Shown: positions 17,669-25,826 of the stretch, piece by piece
Position numbering within the stretch: position 1 is the first letter of the stretch
Layout: each line of letters starts with the position of its first letter
DNA from: an uncultured Eubacterium sp.
GTDB taxonomy: Bacteria > Bacillota > Clostridia > Lachnospirales > Lachnospiraceae
Length of the DNA: 54,797 nt
Assembly (NCBI GenBank): GCA_910579145.1
Contig: CAJTTQ010000007.1
Coordinates: 1 to 54,797 of the forward strand
Direction of reading: 5' to 3'
The notes under the pieces: model-generated
What the model was told of the DNA's origin: nothing
The model's input: only the letters and a program-made list of their open reading frames with translations
Databases searched by the model: none
Translations under genes and position numbers: made by a program

Positions 17669-19634
17669 CGGCCGGACTGGACAGACGGAGTTTTTCCAGA
17701 TCCGCTTTCCACAAAGCATCGGATGCGTCACTCGGCATACGCAGGTCGCCGCGGGGCGACAAAGCGACCGATCCGACTTTCGGGCCGTCCGGGATACAGG
17801 AACGCTTGAACTGCTGGCGGAAAAAGCGGTGGTAAAATGTTTCCAGCCACTTATAGATCGTCTCGGCGTCGTAAACACCCTGAAACGCATAGACCGCCAT
17901 CCGAAACACTTTGGACGGCATAAACCCAAACCGGAGAACATAGTAAAGGTAAAAATCGTGCAATTCGTACGGGCCCACTATGTCTTCGGTTTTCTGCGCG
18001 ATCTCTCCGTCTTTCGGCGGGAGCAGTTCAGGACTGACCGGCGTATCCAGCACATCCTGGAGAACCCTGCGCAGCGCGTCGCTGTCCGCATCGTGGCAGG
18101 ACTCATCGAACGTATCAGCATAATACTGTACGAGATAGCGGACCAGCGTCTTCGGCACCGAGCAGTTCACCCCGTACATCGACATCTGATCGCCATTATA
18201 AGTCGCCCACCCGAGCGCCAATTCGGACATATCCCCGGTTCCGATGACGAGGCCGCCCTCCTGGTTCGCGATATCCATCAAGATCTGCGTCCGCTCCCTC
18301 GCCTGTCCGTTCTCATATGTGATATCATGTACATCGATATCGTGGCCGATATCATGAAAATGCTGCCGCACCGCCTGCTCGATCGAAATCTCACGTAGAC
18401 CCGTACCGAGAATCCCAGCCAGGTTCACCGCATTCTCATACGTCCTGTCCGTCGTCCCAAAGCAGGGCATCGTCACGCAGATGATCCCGTTCCGGTCAAG
18501 CCCCAGTTTGTCGAACGCGCGTATCGTCACGAGAAGGGCAAGTGTCGAATCCAGTCCTCCCGAAAGACCGATGACCGCGCGCGTACATCCTGTGTGGCCA
18601 AGCCGCTTGATCAGCCCCGCTGCCTGTATGTTCAAGATCTCATTGCACCGCTCCTCCCGATGGCTTTTCGCTGCCGGCACAAACGGCGTCTTTTCAAACG
18701 AGCGGGTCAACTCCGTGTGTACCATATCGGTAAACGAGAATACATGCTGCTCGTATCCAAACTGCTCTGGCGCTTCATAGACAAGAAACGAAGTCATCCG
18801 CCTTCTCTCCGCAGCCAGTTTCCCCAAATCCAGTTCCGTCGTCTTATCCTCCTGCTCAAACGGGCGGCTCTCAGCTAGCACGGTCCCGTTTTCCGCAATG
18901 ATATTATGCGCGGAGTATACGAGGTCAGTCGTGGACTCGCCCCTTCCGGCATCGGCATACAGGTAGCCGGCGACGGCCCTCGCGCTCTGTCCCTTCACGA
19001 GTTCCCTCCGATAAGCCGCCTTTCCCGTCGCCTCATCGCTGGCAGACGCATTGACAATAACAGTCGCCCCCGCCATCGCGTGGTACGAACTCGGCGGCAG
19101 CGGCACCCAGAGGTCTTCGCAGATCTCGACCGCCACGGACAGCGCCGGAATCTGCGCGCACACAAACAGCTGCCTCGTCCCAAAACAGACTTCTTCGTCC
19201 TGGAAAGACAGCTTATGGCGTGTATTTTTGTCCGGAGCTGCGGCGAAATGCCGTCCCTCATAAAACTCGGAATACATCGGGATATGGCTCTTTGGTACAA
19301 GTCCGAGTACTCTGCCGTGGAAAACGGCGGCCACTACGTTAAACAACCTCCCCTGATGGAGTATCGGCAGTCCGGCAAAAAACAGGGTATCCAGTTTTTC
19401 CGTCTCTTTCGTAAACAATGCCAGCGCCTCGAGCGCCCCGGTCAGAAGCGGCTCCTGTAAAAAAAGATCGCCGCACGTATAACCTGTTATGGAAAGTTCA
19501 GGGAAAACGACGATCTTCGCGCCCTGTCCACTCATTTCTACCGCTTTTTCCACCATTTTTTTCACATTAAAAACCGTGTCCGCCACTTGTAACTCCGGTG
19601 AACACACACCAACTTTTAAAAATCCATCCTGCAT
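17658..19634 (-). CDS. nadE: Glutamine-dependent NAD(+) synthetase
   Basis: This enzyme amidates nicotinic acid adenine dinucleotide to NAD with ammonia from glutamine. The 658-residue length is that of the two-domain form. The N-terminal nitrilase-type glutaminase has its triad: E46 in FPELSITGY, K115 in LVPKSHIPM and C172 in VEICEDLW. The C-terminal synthetase has the PP-loop SGGLDS at 358-363 and GTGDMSELALGWATYNGDQ. The ATG at 19634 has GGAGAG upstream. It lies just downstream of the terminator of the 6S-like RNA. The 3' end overlaps the convergent gene at 17213-17668 by 11 bases, with no terminator visible between them. Confidence 0.95.
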   Translation of the reverse strand: MQDGFLKVGVCSPELQVADTVFNVKKMVEKAVEMSGQGAKIVVFPELSITGYTCGDLFLQEPLLTGALEALALFTKETEKLDTLFFAGLPILHQGRLFNVVAAVFHGRVLGLVPKSHIPMYSEFYEGRHFAAAPDKNTRHKLSFQDEEVCFGTRQLFVCAQIPALSVAVEICEDLWVPLPPSSYHAMAGATVIVNASASDEATGKAAYRRELVKGQSARAVAGYLYADAGRGESTTDLVYSAHNIIAENGTVLAESRPFEQEDKTTELDLGKLAAERRRMTSFLVYEAPEQFGYEQHVFSFTDMVHTELTRSFEKTPFVPAAKSHREERCNEILNIQAAGLIKRLGHTGCTRAVIGLSGGLDSTLALLVTIRAFDKLGLDRNGIICVTMPCFGTTDRTYENAVNLAGILGTGLREISIEQAVRQHFHDIGHDIDVHDITYENGQARERTQILMDIANQEGGLVIGTGDMSELALGWATYNGDQMSMYGVNCSVPKTLVRYLVQYYADTFDESCHDADSDALRRVLQDVLDTPVSPELLPPKDGEIAQKTEDIVGPYELHDFYLYYVLRFGFMPSKVFRMAVYAFQGVYDAETIYKWLETFYHRFFRQQFKRSCIPDGPKVGSVALSPRGDLRMPSDASDALWKADLEKLRLSSPAAIF

Positions 19635-19668
19635 CTGCGTCTCTCCATTTCAAAAAAATATATATTAC

Positions 19669-19696
19669 GAAAAGGGCAGCGAACCTTTCGCTGCCC
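19669..19696 (-). terminator. Rho-independent terminator of the 6S-like RNA
   Basis: On the minus strand a perfect 10-bp stem (GGGCAGCGAA paired with TTCGCTGCCC, arms 19687-19696 and 19674-19683, three-base loop) is followed by TTTT and a T-rich tract. It sits between the structured RNA and nadE. Confidence 0.85.
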
Positions 19697-19923
19697 CCAT
19701 ATAATCTTTTGTAAACCCCCAAAATGCCGGTTCCTGATTTTTGACTCCTAGCACATGCTAGGTGGGCAACCGCACGTGGTCTTCTGCCCTCCGTTGTAAT
19801 GTAGAACATTGTACTGGGGAAAACCCAGCAGGGACGGCCTGACATCCGATCACAAATATAGGAATCCCGTTTAAAGTATTGTAGGTTCAAAAATTCAAGA
19901 GTGTCGAACATTCCAGGAAGCTT
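19670..19923 (-). ncRNA. ssrS: Structured small RNA, most likely 6S RNA
   Basis: 6S RNA binds the housekeeping RNA polymerase holoenzyme by mimicking an open promoter. The approximately 250-nt unit has a consensus promoter ending at 19930, an intrinsic terminator, and no ribosome binding site or credible reading frame. Its ends pair in a long closing stem: the segment near 19910-19921 (TTCCTGGAATG) with 19714-19726 (CATTTTGGGGG), 11 pairs including G-U. Inside are a large unpaired region (TTGAACCTACAATACTTT) and a central hairpin CTGGG-TTTTC-CCCAG, as expected for the rod-and-bubble plan. A smaller hairpin CCTAGCA/TGCTAGG lies in the 3' arm. RNase P RNA, tmRNA and SRP RNA signatures are absent. 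The 6S name is from architecture and memory of clostridial homologues. Confidence 0.7.
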
Positions 19924-19929
19924 ACCATT

Positions 19930-19958
19930 AGTATACCGAATCTCTCTGAATTTATCAA
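19930..19958 (-). promoter_or_regulatory. Promoter of the 6S-like RNA
   Basis: On the minus strand: -35 TTGATA (19953-19958), 17-base spacer, -10 TATACT (19930-19935). Expected start of transcription near 19923, directly before the closing stem of the RNA. Confidence 0.85.
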
Positions 19959-20008
19959 GTATATATTGCTTATTATTTTGGTATTTTTTGTCGTATTTTT
20001 TTGTCGGT

Positions 20009-21193
20009 CTACCCTTTCATCAGCTCCTCGATCAAATGAACCACCTTTGCCGAAGCCTTCCCGTCATCCCACGCATTGTACTTTTCGCAAAACTTATCAT
20101 ACCTCTCCGTATAAGAGTCGCCAACATACGACACAATATCCTGGATCAGCGCCTCGGTATCCATCGAGATCGGCCCTGGCACTTCCGCCTCATAATCGAA
20201 GTAAAACCCGCGCAGGTCATTTTTATATTTCTCCAGATCATACGCGTAAAACAGAATCGGCCGCCGCAATATGCTGTAGTCAAACATAACCGAAGAATAG
20301 TCCGTGATCAGCATGTCTGACACGAGAAAGAGCTCGGCGATGTCGTTACTCTGGTCAAAATGAAAAATAAAATCCTTATACGGAAACCAGTCCACATAAT
20401 CCATGATGAGATAGTGGTATTTCACGATCAGGATATAATCCTCCTGCAGCGCCTCCTTCAGCCGGTCGAACGACAGCTTGGGACTGAACTTATAACTCGC
20501 GTCTTCGGCAAACTCATCATCGCGGAACGTCGGCGCATAGAGCAGGATCTTTTTATCCTGCGGCAGTCCGAGGCGCCGCTTGAGCAGACGGATGTCCTCC
20601 TCATTATTCTTCGAAAACAAAATGTCATTGCGCGGATATCCGATCTCCAGCATGTCCTTGTGATAGGCAAACGCGCGGCGGAACGTAACGGAAGAAAACG
20701 GATTCTGCGAGATGAGGTAGTCCCAGATCTGCACATTTTTCACAAATCCGCTCTGGTAGGTTTCAATGTCCGTCTCATTCATCATGAACACATCATCCAT
20801 ATCCAGCACGAGCTTTTTCAGCGGCGTCCCGTGCCAGGTCTGGATATAATGGCAGTTCTTTCTCTTGATGAGCCACGACGGCTGGCGGCAGTCAAACACC
20901 CACACTTTCGCCGTCGCCATATAGTACAGATAGCGCAGCCTCCCATAGCGGAACTGGTAGCCATCGCCGGGGATCGGATACGGTGTTTTCGAGTAAAACC
21001 AGGTACACTCCCACTTCTCCTGATACCCATTTTCTACGATATATTCAAAAATATGCCTCGGATTCCCCGAATAACTCTTGCCGAGACTGGAATCAAACAC
21101 GATCCGTTTCTTATTCACGGGCAGCACGACACACATAGCGCGATATAAACCGATCACAAAACTTTTCACAAAAAACCGCATACATGCTCTCAT
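20009..21193 (-). CDS. CDP-glycerol glycerophosphotransferase (TagB/TagF family)
   Basis: A 394-residue transferase that moves glycerol-phosphate (or a similar polyol phosphate) from CDP-glycerol to a wall-polymer acceptor at the inner membrane face. It has the family motifs in order: QTWHGTPLKKL with the catalytic His (near 120), YPRNDILF, LLYAPTFRDDEF, LITDYSSVMFDY and EVPGPI. The N-terminus is hydrophobic and basic, fitting peripheral membrane attachment. It lacks the GT2 domain present in the three genes before it. The ATG follows AAGGAG that overlaps the stop of the preceding gene (2-base gap), so it is the last gene of a tight operon. No intrinsic terminator is obvious downstream. Confidence 0.85.
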   Translation of the reverse strand: MRACMRFFVKSFVIGLYRAMCVVLPVNKKRIVFDSSLGKSYSGNPRHIFEYIVENGYQEKWECTWFYSKTPYPIPGDGYQFRYGRLRYLYYMATAKVWVFDCRQPSWLIKRKNCHYIQTWHGTPLKKLVLDMDDVFMMNETDIETYQSGFVKNVQIWDYLISQNPFSSVTFRRAFAYHKDMLEIGYPRNDILFSKNNEEDIRLLKRRLGLPQDKKILLYAPTFRDDEFAEDASYKFSPKLSFDRLKEALQEDYILIVKYHYLIMDYVDWFPYKDFIFHFDQSNDIAELFLVSDMLITDYSSVMFDYSILRRPILFYAYDLEKYKNDLRGFYFDYEAEVPGPISMDTEALIQDIVSYVGDSYTERYDKFCEKYNAWDDGKASAKVVHLIEELMKG

Positions 21194-21195
21194 GC

Positions 21196-23517
21196 TTACT
21201 CCTTTCCGAATACAGCGCGTATCGTCCGTTCCGACGCCCCGCCGTCATCCACATGGCAAAACTTCTCATAAAATGTATCATAGCGCTCCTCATACTGTTT
21301 GGAGATCTGGTCGATATTTCGCAGCGCTTCCACCAGTTCGTCATTGGTACGGACGATCGGCCCCGGCAGTTCCCGTTCCATATCAATGTACATACCGCGG
21401 AGTTCATTGCGGTAATTTTCATAATCATACACAAAAAACAAGACCGGCCGTTTCAGATTCCCAAAATCAAAAAATACCGAGGAATAGTCCGTGATACAAA
21501 TATCTGAAGCCAGGTATAATTTTGACACGTCACTGTAACTGCTTGCCTGATATACAAAATCCTCCAGTCCGGTCAAATCGACCGCATTGGCGATATGGTA
21601 ATGCGTCCGCAGCAATATGGCATATTCCTCTCTAAATTCCTCGCGCATCCGATGTAAGTCCATCTGGAGGCTGAATTTGTATTCCCCTTTTTTGTAAAAC
21701 TCATCATCGCGGTATGTCGGCGCATAGAGGATCACCCTGCGGCCGTCTGGAATGCCAAACTCCGCACGCACATCTTCCCTGATCTCTTCCGCGTGATCCG
21801 AATACAGGATATCATTTCTCGGATACCCCGTCTCGATGATCTTTTCCCTCGGATAGCAGAACGCGCGCTCAAACACCTCCGTAGAAAACCGGTTCGCGGA
21901 GATCAGATAATCCCAGTCCCGGCTCTGGGCAAAAAATTTTGTCTTATGATCCTGGCTCGCGGCATGGATATCATCCAAATCAAATGCGAGTTTTTTCAGC
22001 GGCGTGCCATGCCAGGTCTGAAGAAATACCGCCCCTTCCCGCTTCCGGTACCAGATCGGCTGCCTTGTATTGCAGATTATATATTTGGCCCGCGTCATAT
22101 AATAGACATACCGCAGCGACTGGCGCCGGCAGATCTTCGGATTCCCTTTCATATCGCGCGGACGTTTGTTCAGGCTCCATATATAACGGAATTTGTCGCC
22201 ATACATTTCATACAATTTCTCATACAGATATTTGGGACTGTCGGAATAACTTTTCCCAAAAAAGCTCTCCAAAAACACCCAGTCTTTCCGGATCGGAAGT
22301 TTTCGAAATATCAGTTTTTCCAAGACCACCCACCTCTTGATCGGTTTTCCCGTGATCCCTTTTATCTTTTTCCTGAGCTTCCCGATCCTGCCGATCCTTT
22401 TGGCAAACGCGTAATTTCCCCAGAACAGCCATGATAGTTCCATTTTTTGTATACGGGAACGGTCGCTTGCAATCTGCTTTTGCTGCGGCGCTCCGATCCG
22501 CTGCATATGCCTCATAAAACGGATGCCCATTTTTTCATTCAGGCCGTCTGGAAACCGCGCGAGCATAAAACGGCACATCCACTCATCCAGGGCAAATAAG
22601 ATCGGCGCCGCCTCGGAACATGAACCCTGTTCTGCATCCGACGATCGTCTGCTTTTTGAGACCTCATCACAGGCGGCCTCATAACTCTCGATATATTCCC
22701 GGATACGGCATGCTCTCTTTTGCTGGCACAGCGCCGGCAGATGGATTGGATCATTATGCCGGCGCCATACATATACGCTCTTTCCATCCGCCCAGATCTC
22801 CCCTGCGGCCCCGGCCAATACGGCCGCCACGACTGGAACATCCGTGTACAATGTGTGGAATTCATCAAATGCCACACCAAGACTTTCATAATAGTCTCTG
22901 CGTATCAACAGATGCTGCATCGTAAAGCGGCTCTTTAGAAACTCCGTGAGTACCTCTCCCTGAAGCGGGACCATCCCCTGAATGTCATAATCAGGCACCG
23001 ACTTCTCAAACGAAAAAGAACACGGGCGGAACCACGAACTGTACCGTGTTCCGGTCACCACTTTGGCCTTGTTCTCATCGGCAAGTTTCACAAGTTTAGC
23101 AAGCGCATCCTCCCACAGGTAATCATCGGCATCGAGAAAGTATAGGTATTCCCCGGCTGCATGGCGCACCCCTGCATTTCTCGCCGCGGCGACGCCAAAT
23201 GGATGATGCAGAAGTTCCCGTTCTCCCGAAAGCGGCAGAGCCATGTCCACATTCCCCGGCTCGAGTTCTCCTTCTAAACCACGATCTGCCAGAAAACGGC
23301 GCTTCTCTTTGAAAAATTCATCGGCATCCCGTTCTTCTTCCAACACGATATGCTTCACCTGCTCGATCGCAAGCACGGATTCCGGCACATCATGCCCATC
23401 CCTGTCATCCACGATCAGAATCTCAATATCCCGAAGATTTTGATCCACAATACTCCCGATACACTCTTCCAAATAAGATGCTCCTTTAAAATAAGGAACG
23501 ATAACACTTACCTTCAT
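21196..23517 (-). CDS. Bifunctional GT2 glycosyltransferase / CDP-glycerol glycerophosphotransferase
   Basis: A 773-residue fusion. Residues 1 to about 250 form a GT2 (GT-A) glycosyltransferase: SVIVPYFKGASYLEECI at the start and the DXD region LYFLDADDYLWEDAL. A helical middle (about 260-400) precedes a TagB/TagF-type transferase with LQTWHGTPLKKLAF, YPRNDILYSD, ILYAPTYRDDEFY, CITDYSSVFFDF and ELPGPI. The likely role is to add a sugar and a glycerol-phosphate to the same polymer. The ATG directly abuts the stop of the upstream gene. Compared with its two upstream paralogues, the GT2 part carries an extra charged insertion (about 60-80). Confidence 0.85.
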   Translation of the reverse strand: MKVSVIVPYFKGASYLEECIGSIVDQNLRDIEILIVDDRDGHDVPESVLAIEQVKHIVLEEERDADEFFKEKRRFLADRGLEGELEPGNVDMALPLSGERELLHHPFGVAAARNAGVRHAAGEYLYFLDADDYLWEDALAKLVKLADENKAKVVTGTRYSSWFRPCSFSFEKSVPDYDIQGMVPLQGEVLTEFLKSRFTMQHLLIRRDYYESLGVAFDEFHTLYTDVPVVAAVLAGAAGEIWADGKSVYVWRRHNDPIHLPALCQQKRACRIREYIESYEAACDEVSKSRRSSDAEQGSCSEAAPILFALDEWMCRFMLARFPDGLNEKMGIRFMRHMQRIGAPQQKQIASDRSRIQKMELSWLFWGNYAFAKRIGRIGKLRKKIKGITGKPIKRWVVLEKLIFRKLPIRKDWVFLESFFGKSYSDSPKYLYEKLYEMYGDKFRYIWSLNKRPRDMKGNPKICRRQSLRYVYYMTRAKYIICNTRQPIWYRKREGAVFLQTWHGTPLKKLAFDLDDIHAASQDHKTKFFAQSRDWDYLISANRFSTEVFERAFCYPREKIIETGYPRNDILYSDHAEEIREDVRAEFGIPDGRRVILYAPTYRDDEFYKKGEYKFSLQMDLHRMREEFREEYAILLRTHYHIANAVDLTGLEDFVYQASSYSDVSKLYLASDICITDYSSVFFDFGNLKRPVLFFVYDYENYRNELRGMYIDMERELPGPIVRTNDELVEALRNIDQISKQYEERYDTFYEKFCHVDDGGASERTIRAVFGKE

Positions 23518-25785
23518 CTAATCCTTCTCCATTTCCGTATTACCGAACCGGAACACGGCATCCACGACCCGTTCGGCTGCATATCCGTCTTCCCATGCAC
23601 AATATTTCTCATAGAATTGATTGTATCTTTCTTCATAGTTTCTCTGAATCATACGTAAATTATGAATCGCGTCAATAATCTCTTCCGTATCGAACAGCAT
23701 CGGTCCCGGCAGTTCCTTTTCCACATCGATGTAAAATCCTCTCAGGATACTGCGGTATTTCTCCAGATCATACGTAAAAAACAACATCGGCCTCCGCAGA
23801 TTGGCAAAATCAAAAAAGACAGAGGAATAGTCGGTGATCAGCACGTCAGAGATGAGATAAAGCCTTGCCACATCATCATATTTACTCTGATTGTAGGCGA
23901 ACCCCTCATACCCGGACAGATCCAGCGCGTCCGCGATAAAATAATGCGTCCGCAGTATTACGACGTACTCGCTTCCCAGTTCCTCTCTCATACGGCCAAG
24001 ATCCATCTTCAGGGAAAACTTATACATGCCCGGGCCGTAAAACTCATCATCCCGCCATGTCGGCGCATACAAAATGACTTTTTTATCCACCGGCAGACCC
24101 AGCTCTTTTTTGATTTCCAGCGCCAGTTCCTCTTTGTGCGGATGATACAGAATATCATTTCTCGGATACCCCGTCTTCAGTATATTTCCTTCATAGGAAA
24201 AGGCACGGCGGAAAATCTTCTCCGAAAACTCATTCGGCGCCACGAGATAATCCCACGCGCGCGTCTGGTAATAGACGTCCTCCTTATATAACGGGGAGGC
24301 CGAGGTTACATCATCCATATCAAACACGAGTTTTTTTAAAGGTGTTCCATGCCATGTCTCCAAAAAGATACTGTCTTTTCTTTTTTTGTAAAACGTCGGC
24401 TGCCGTCCGTTGTACACGACGTACTGGCACCTCGCCATATAATAGAAATAGCGGAGTCCCAGACGCTTTACCTGTTTGGCCGGAAACGGGATCTTACGTT
24501 TCTTTTCCGCATAGGCCCAGATACATTTATATCTGCCCGGATACGTCTCATTCAGGTATTCAAAGATGTACTTCGGACTGTCTGAGTAACTTTTTCCCAA
24601 AAAACTTTCGAACAAAACCGTATTCGGAAGCACTTTCATCTTCTGAAAAACAAGCGCGTCTATGATCCGCCGGTGCTGGATCGGCGTCCCGAGTATCCCC
24701 TGTTTCTTTCTCCAGGCAAATGCCAGTTTTGCGAACAGTTTCGCAGCCTTTCCATTCCCTCTGCATAAACAGTTCATTTCCATCGCCTGTAAAAATCCAA
24801 ACTCTTTTTTGATCCGTCTCCAATCCGGCTTTGGTATATGCCGCAGCGCTTTCGTAAAACGTCGCGTCTCCTCCCCATTCAGACTGTCCGGGAAATGCTC
24901 CGCGATAAACCGGATCAGCTGCCCGTTCAGCGCAGACGCCGCCTCGTTCCCATCCGCACCATTTCCTCCTGCTTCCTCCGCCAGCAGACGGCTGGCGGCC
25001 TCATAACTTCTGATAAAGTCGAACGGTCGCCGTTTCGCCTTTTCCTGGCTGAGTGACGGCAGATGGATCGGATCATTATGAAAACGGCACACATACCGGC
25101 TGCTGCCGTCCGCCCATATGTCCGCTGCCTTTCCTGAAAAAATCCCAGCCGCCACAAAAATATCCGGGTAATATCGGTTATGCACATCAAATGCAAGCCC
25201 CAGGCCATCGTAAAATGTCCTGCGCACGAGCAGATGCTGTACGGTAAAACGGGTTGACAGAAACGATGCCAGCTCCCCGCCGTGAAGCCGGACGATCCCC
25301 GTCAACTCCGTATCATCCCTCGCGCTTTCTATCGTAAAACTGACCGGACGGAACCAGGAAAAACAACGGTTTCCTGTCACGACATCCGCATTCTTTTCCT
25401 CTGCCAGTCCGACAAGCCTGGCAAGCGCATCCTCCCACAAATAGTCATCGGCGTCTATAAAATAGAGGTATTCCCCTCCAGCATACCGTACGCCTGTATT
25501 CCTTGCTGCCGCTGCGCCAAACGGGGACGGTTCCCCTTCTCCACCCGGCGGTACCGCATCCGGGCCCTCTCCGGCAGCAAAACCTTCCTCACCTATTTCT
25601 TCCTCCAGCACAATATGGCGGATAAACGCCTTTTCCAGAACGGATTCCGGCACATCATCGCCGCCCCTGTCGTCGACCAGAAGGACTTCCAAACCGGGAA
25701 GGTTTTGGTTCTCGATACTCTGGACACATTCCTCCAGATAGGAAGGCCCTTTGTAATAAGGGATGATCACACTTACTTTCGTCAT
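23518..25785 (-). CDS. Bifunctional GT2 glycosyltransferase / CDP-glycerol glycerophosphotransferase
   Basis: A 755-residue paralogue of its neighbours. Start 25785 (MTKVSVIIPYYKGPSYLEE) is chosen because GGAGG lies five bases upstream; the frame is open 33 codons further but that stretch is unlike the family. GT2 domain at about 1-230 with LYFIDADDYLWEDALARL; glycerophosphotransferase at about 370-750 with LETWHGTPLKKLVFDMDDV, YPRNDILYHP, YAPTWRDDEFYG, LITDYSSVFFDF and ELPGPM. The C-terminal half is very close to that of the gene at 25827, pointing to a tandem duplication, while the GT2 halves have drifted apart and may use different sugars or acceptors. Confidence 0.85.
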   Translation of the reverse strand: MTKVSVIIPYYKGPSYLEECVQSIENQNLPGLEVLLVDDRGGDDVPESVLEKAFIRHIVLEEEIGEEGFAAGEGPDAVPPGGEGEPSPFGAAAARNTGVRYAGGEYLYFIDADDYLWEDALARLVGLAEEKNADVVTGNRCFSWFRPVSFTIESARDDTELTGIVRLHGGELASFLSTRFTVQHLLVRRTFYDGLGLAFDVHNRYYPDIFVAAGIFSGKAADIWADGSSRYVCRFHNDPIHLPSLSQEKAKRRPFDFIRSYEAASRLLAEEAGGNGADGNEAASALNGQLIRFIAEHFPDSLNGEETRRFTKALRHIPKPDWRRIKKEFGFLQAMEMNCLCRGNGKAAKLFAKLAFAWRKKQGILGTPIQHRRIIDALVFQKMKVLPNTVLFESFLGKSYSDSPKYIFEYLNETYPGRYKCIWAYAEKKRKIPFPAKQVKRLGLRYFYYMARCQYVVYNGRQPTFYKKRKDSIFLETWHGTPLKKLVFDMDDVTSASPLYKEDVYYQTRAWDYLVAPNEFSEKIFRRAFSYEGNILKTGYPRNDILYHPHKEELALEIKKELGLPVDKKVILYAPTWRDDEFYGPGMYKFSLKMDLGRMREELGSEYVVILRTHYFIADALDLSGYEGFAYNQSKYDDVARLYLISDVLITDYSSVFFDFANLRRPMLFFTYDLEKYRSILRGFYIDVEKELPGPMLFDTEEIIDAIHNLRMIQRNYEERYNQFYEKYCAWEDGYAAERVVDAVFRFGNTEMEKD

Positions 25786-25826
25786 TCTTTCCTCCATGCG
25801 CGCATGCCCGCGCCCTTTATGGATCT

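Noticed and set aside
19567..19911. A 114-codon minus-strand frame across the region upstream of nadE
   Set aside because: It runs through the structured RNA, its terminator and the nadE start; the RNA explains the region better.
19670..19923. RNase P RNA, tmRNA or SRP RNA as the identity of the structured RNA
   Set aside because: None of their core signatures is present (no GAGGAAAGTCC core, no tRNA-like end with CCA, no SRP Alu/S-domain tetraloop motifs); the closing stem and open centre fit 6S.
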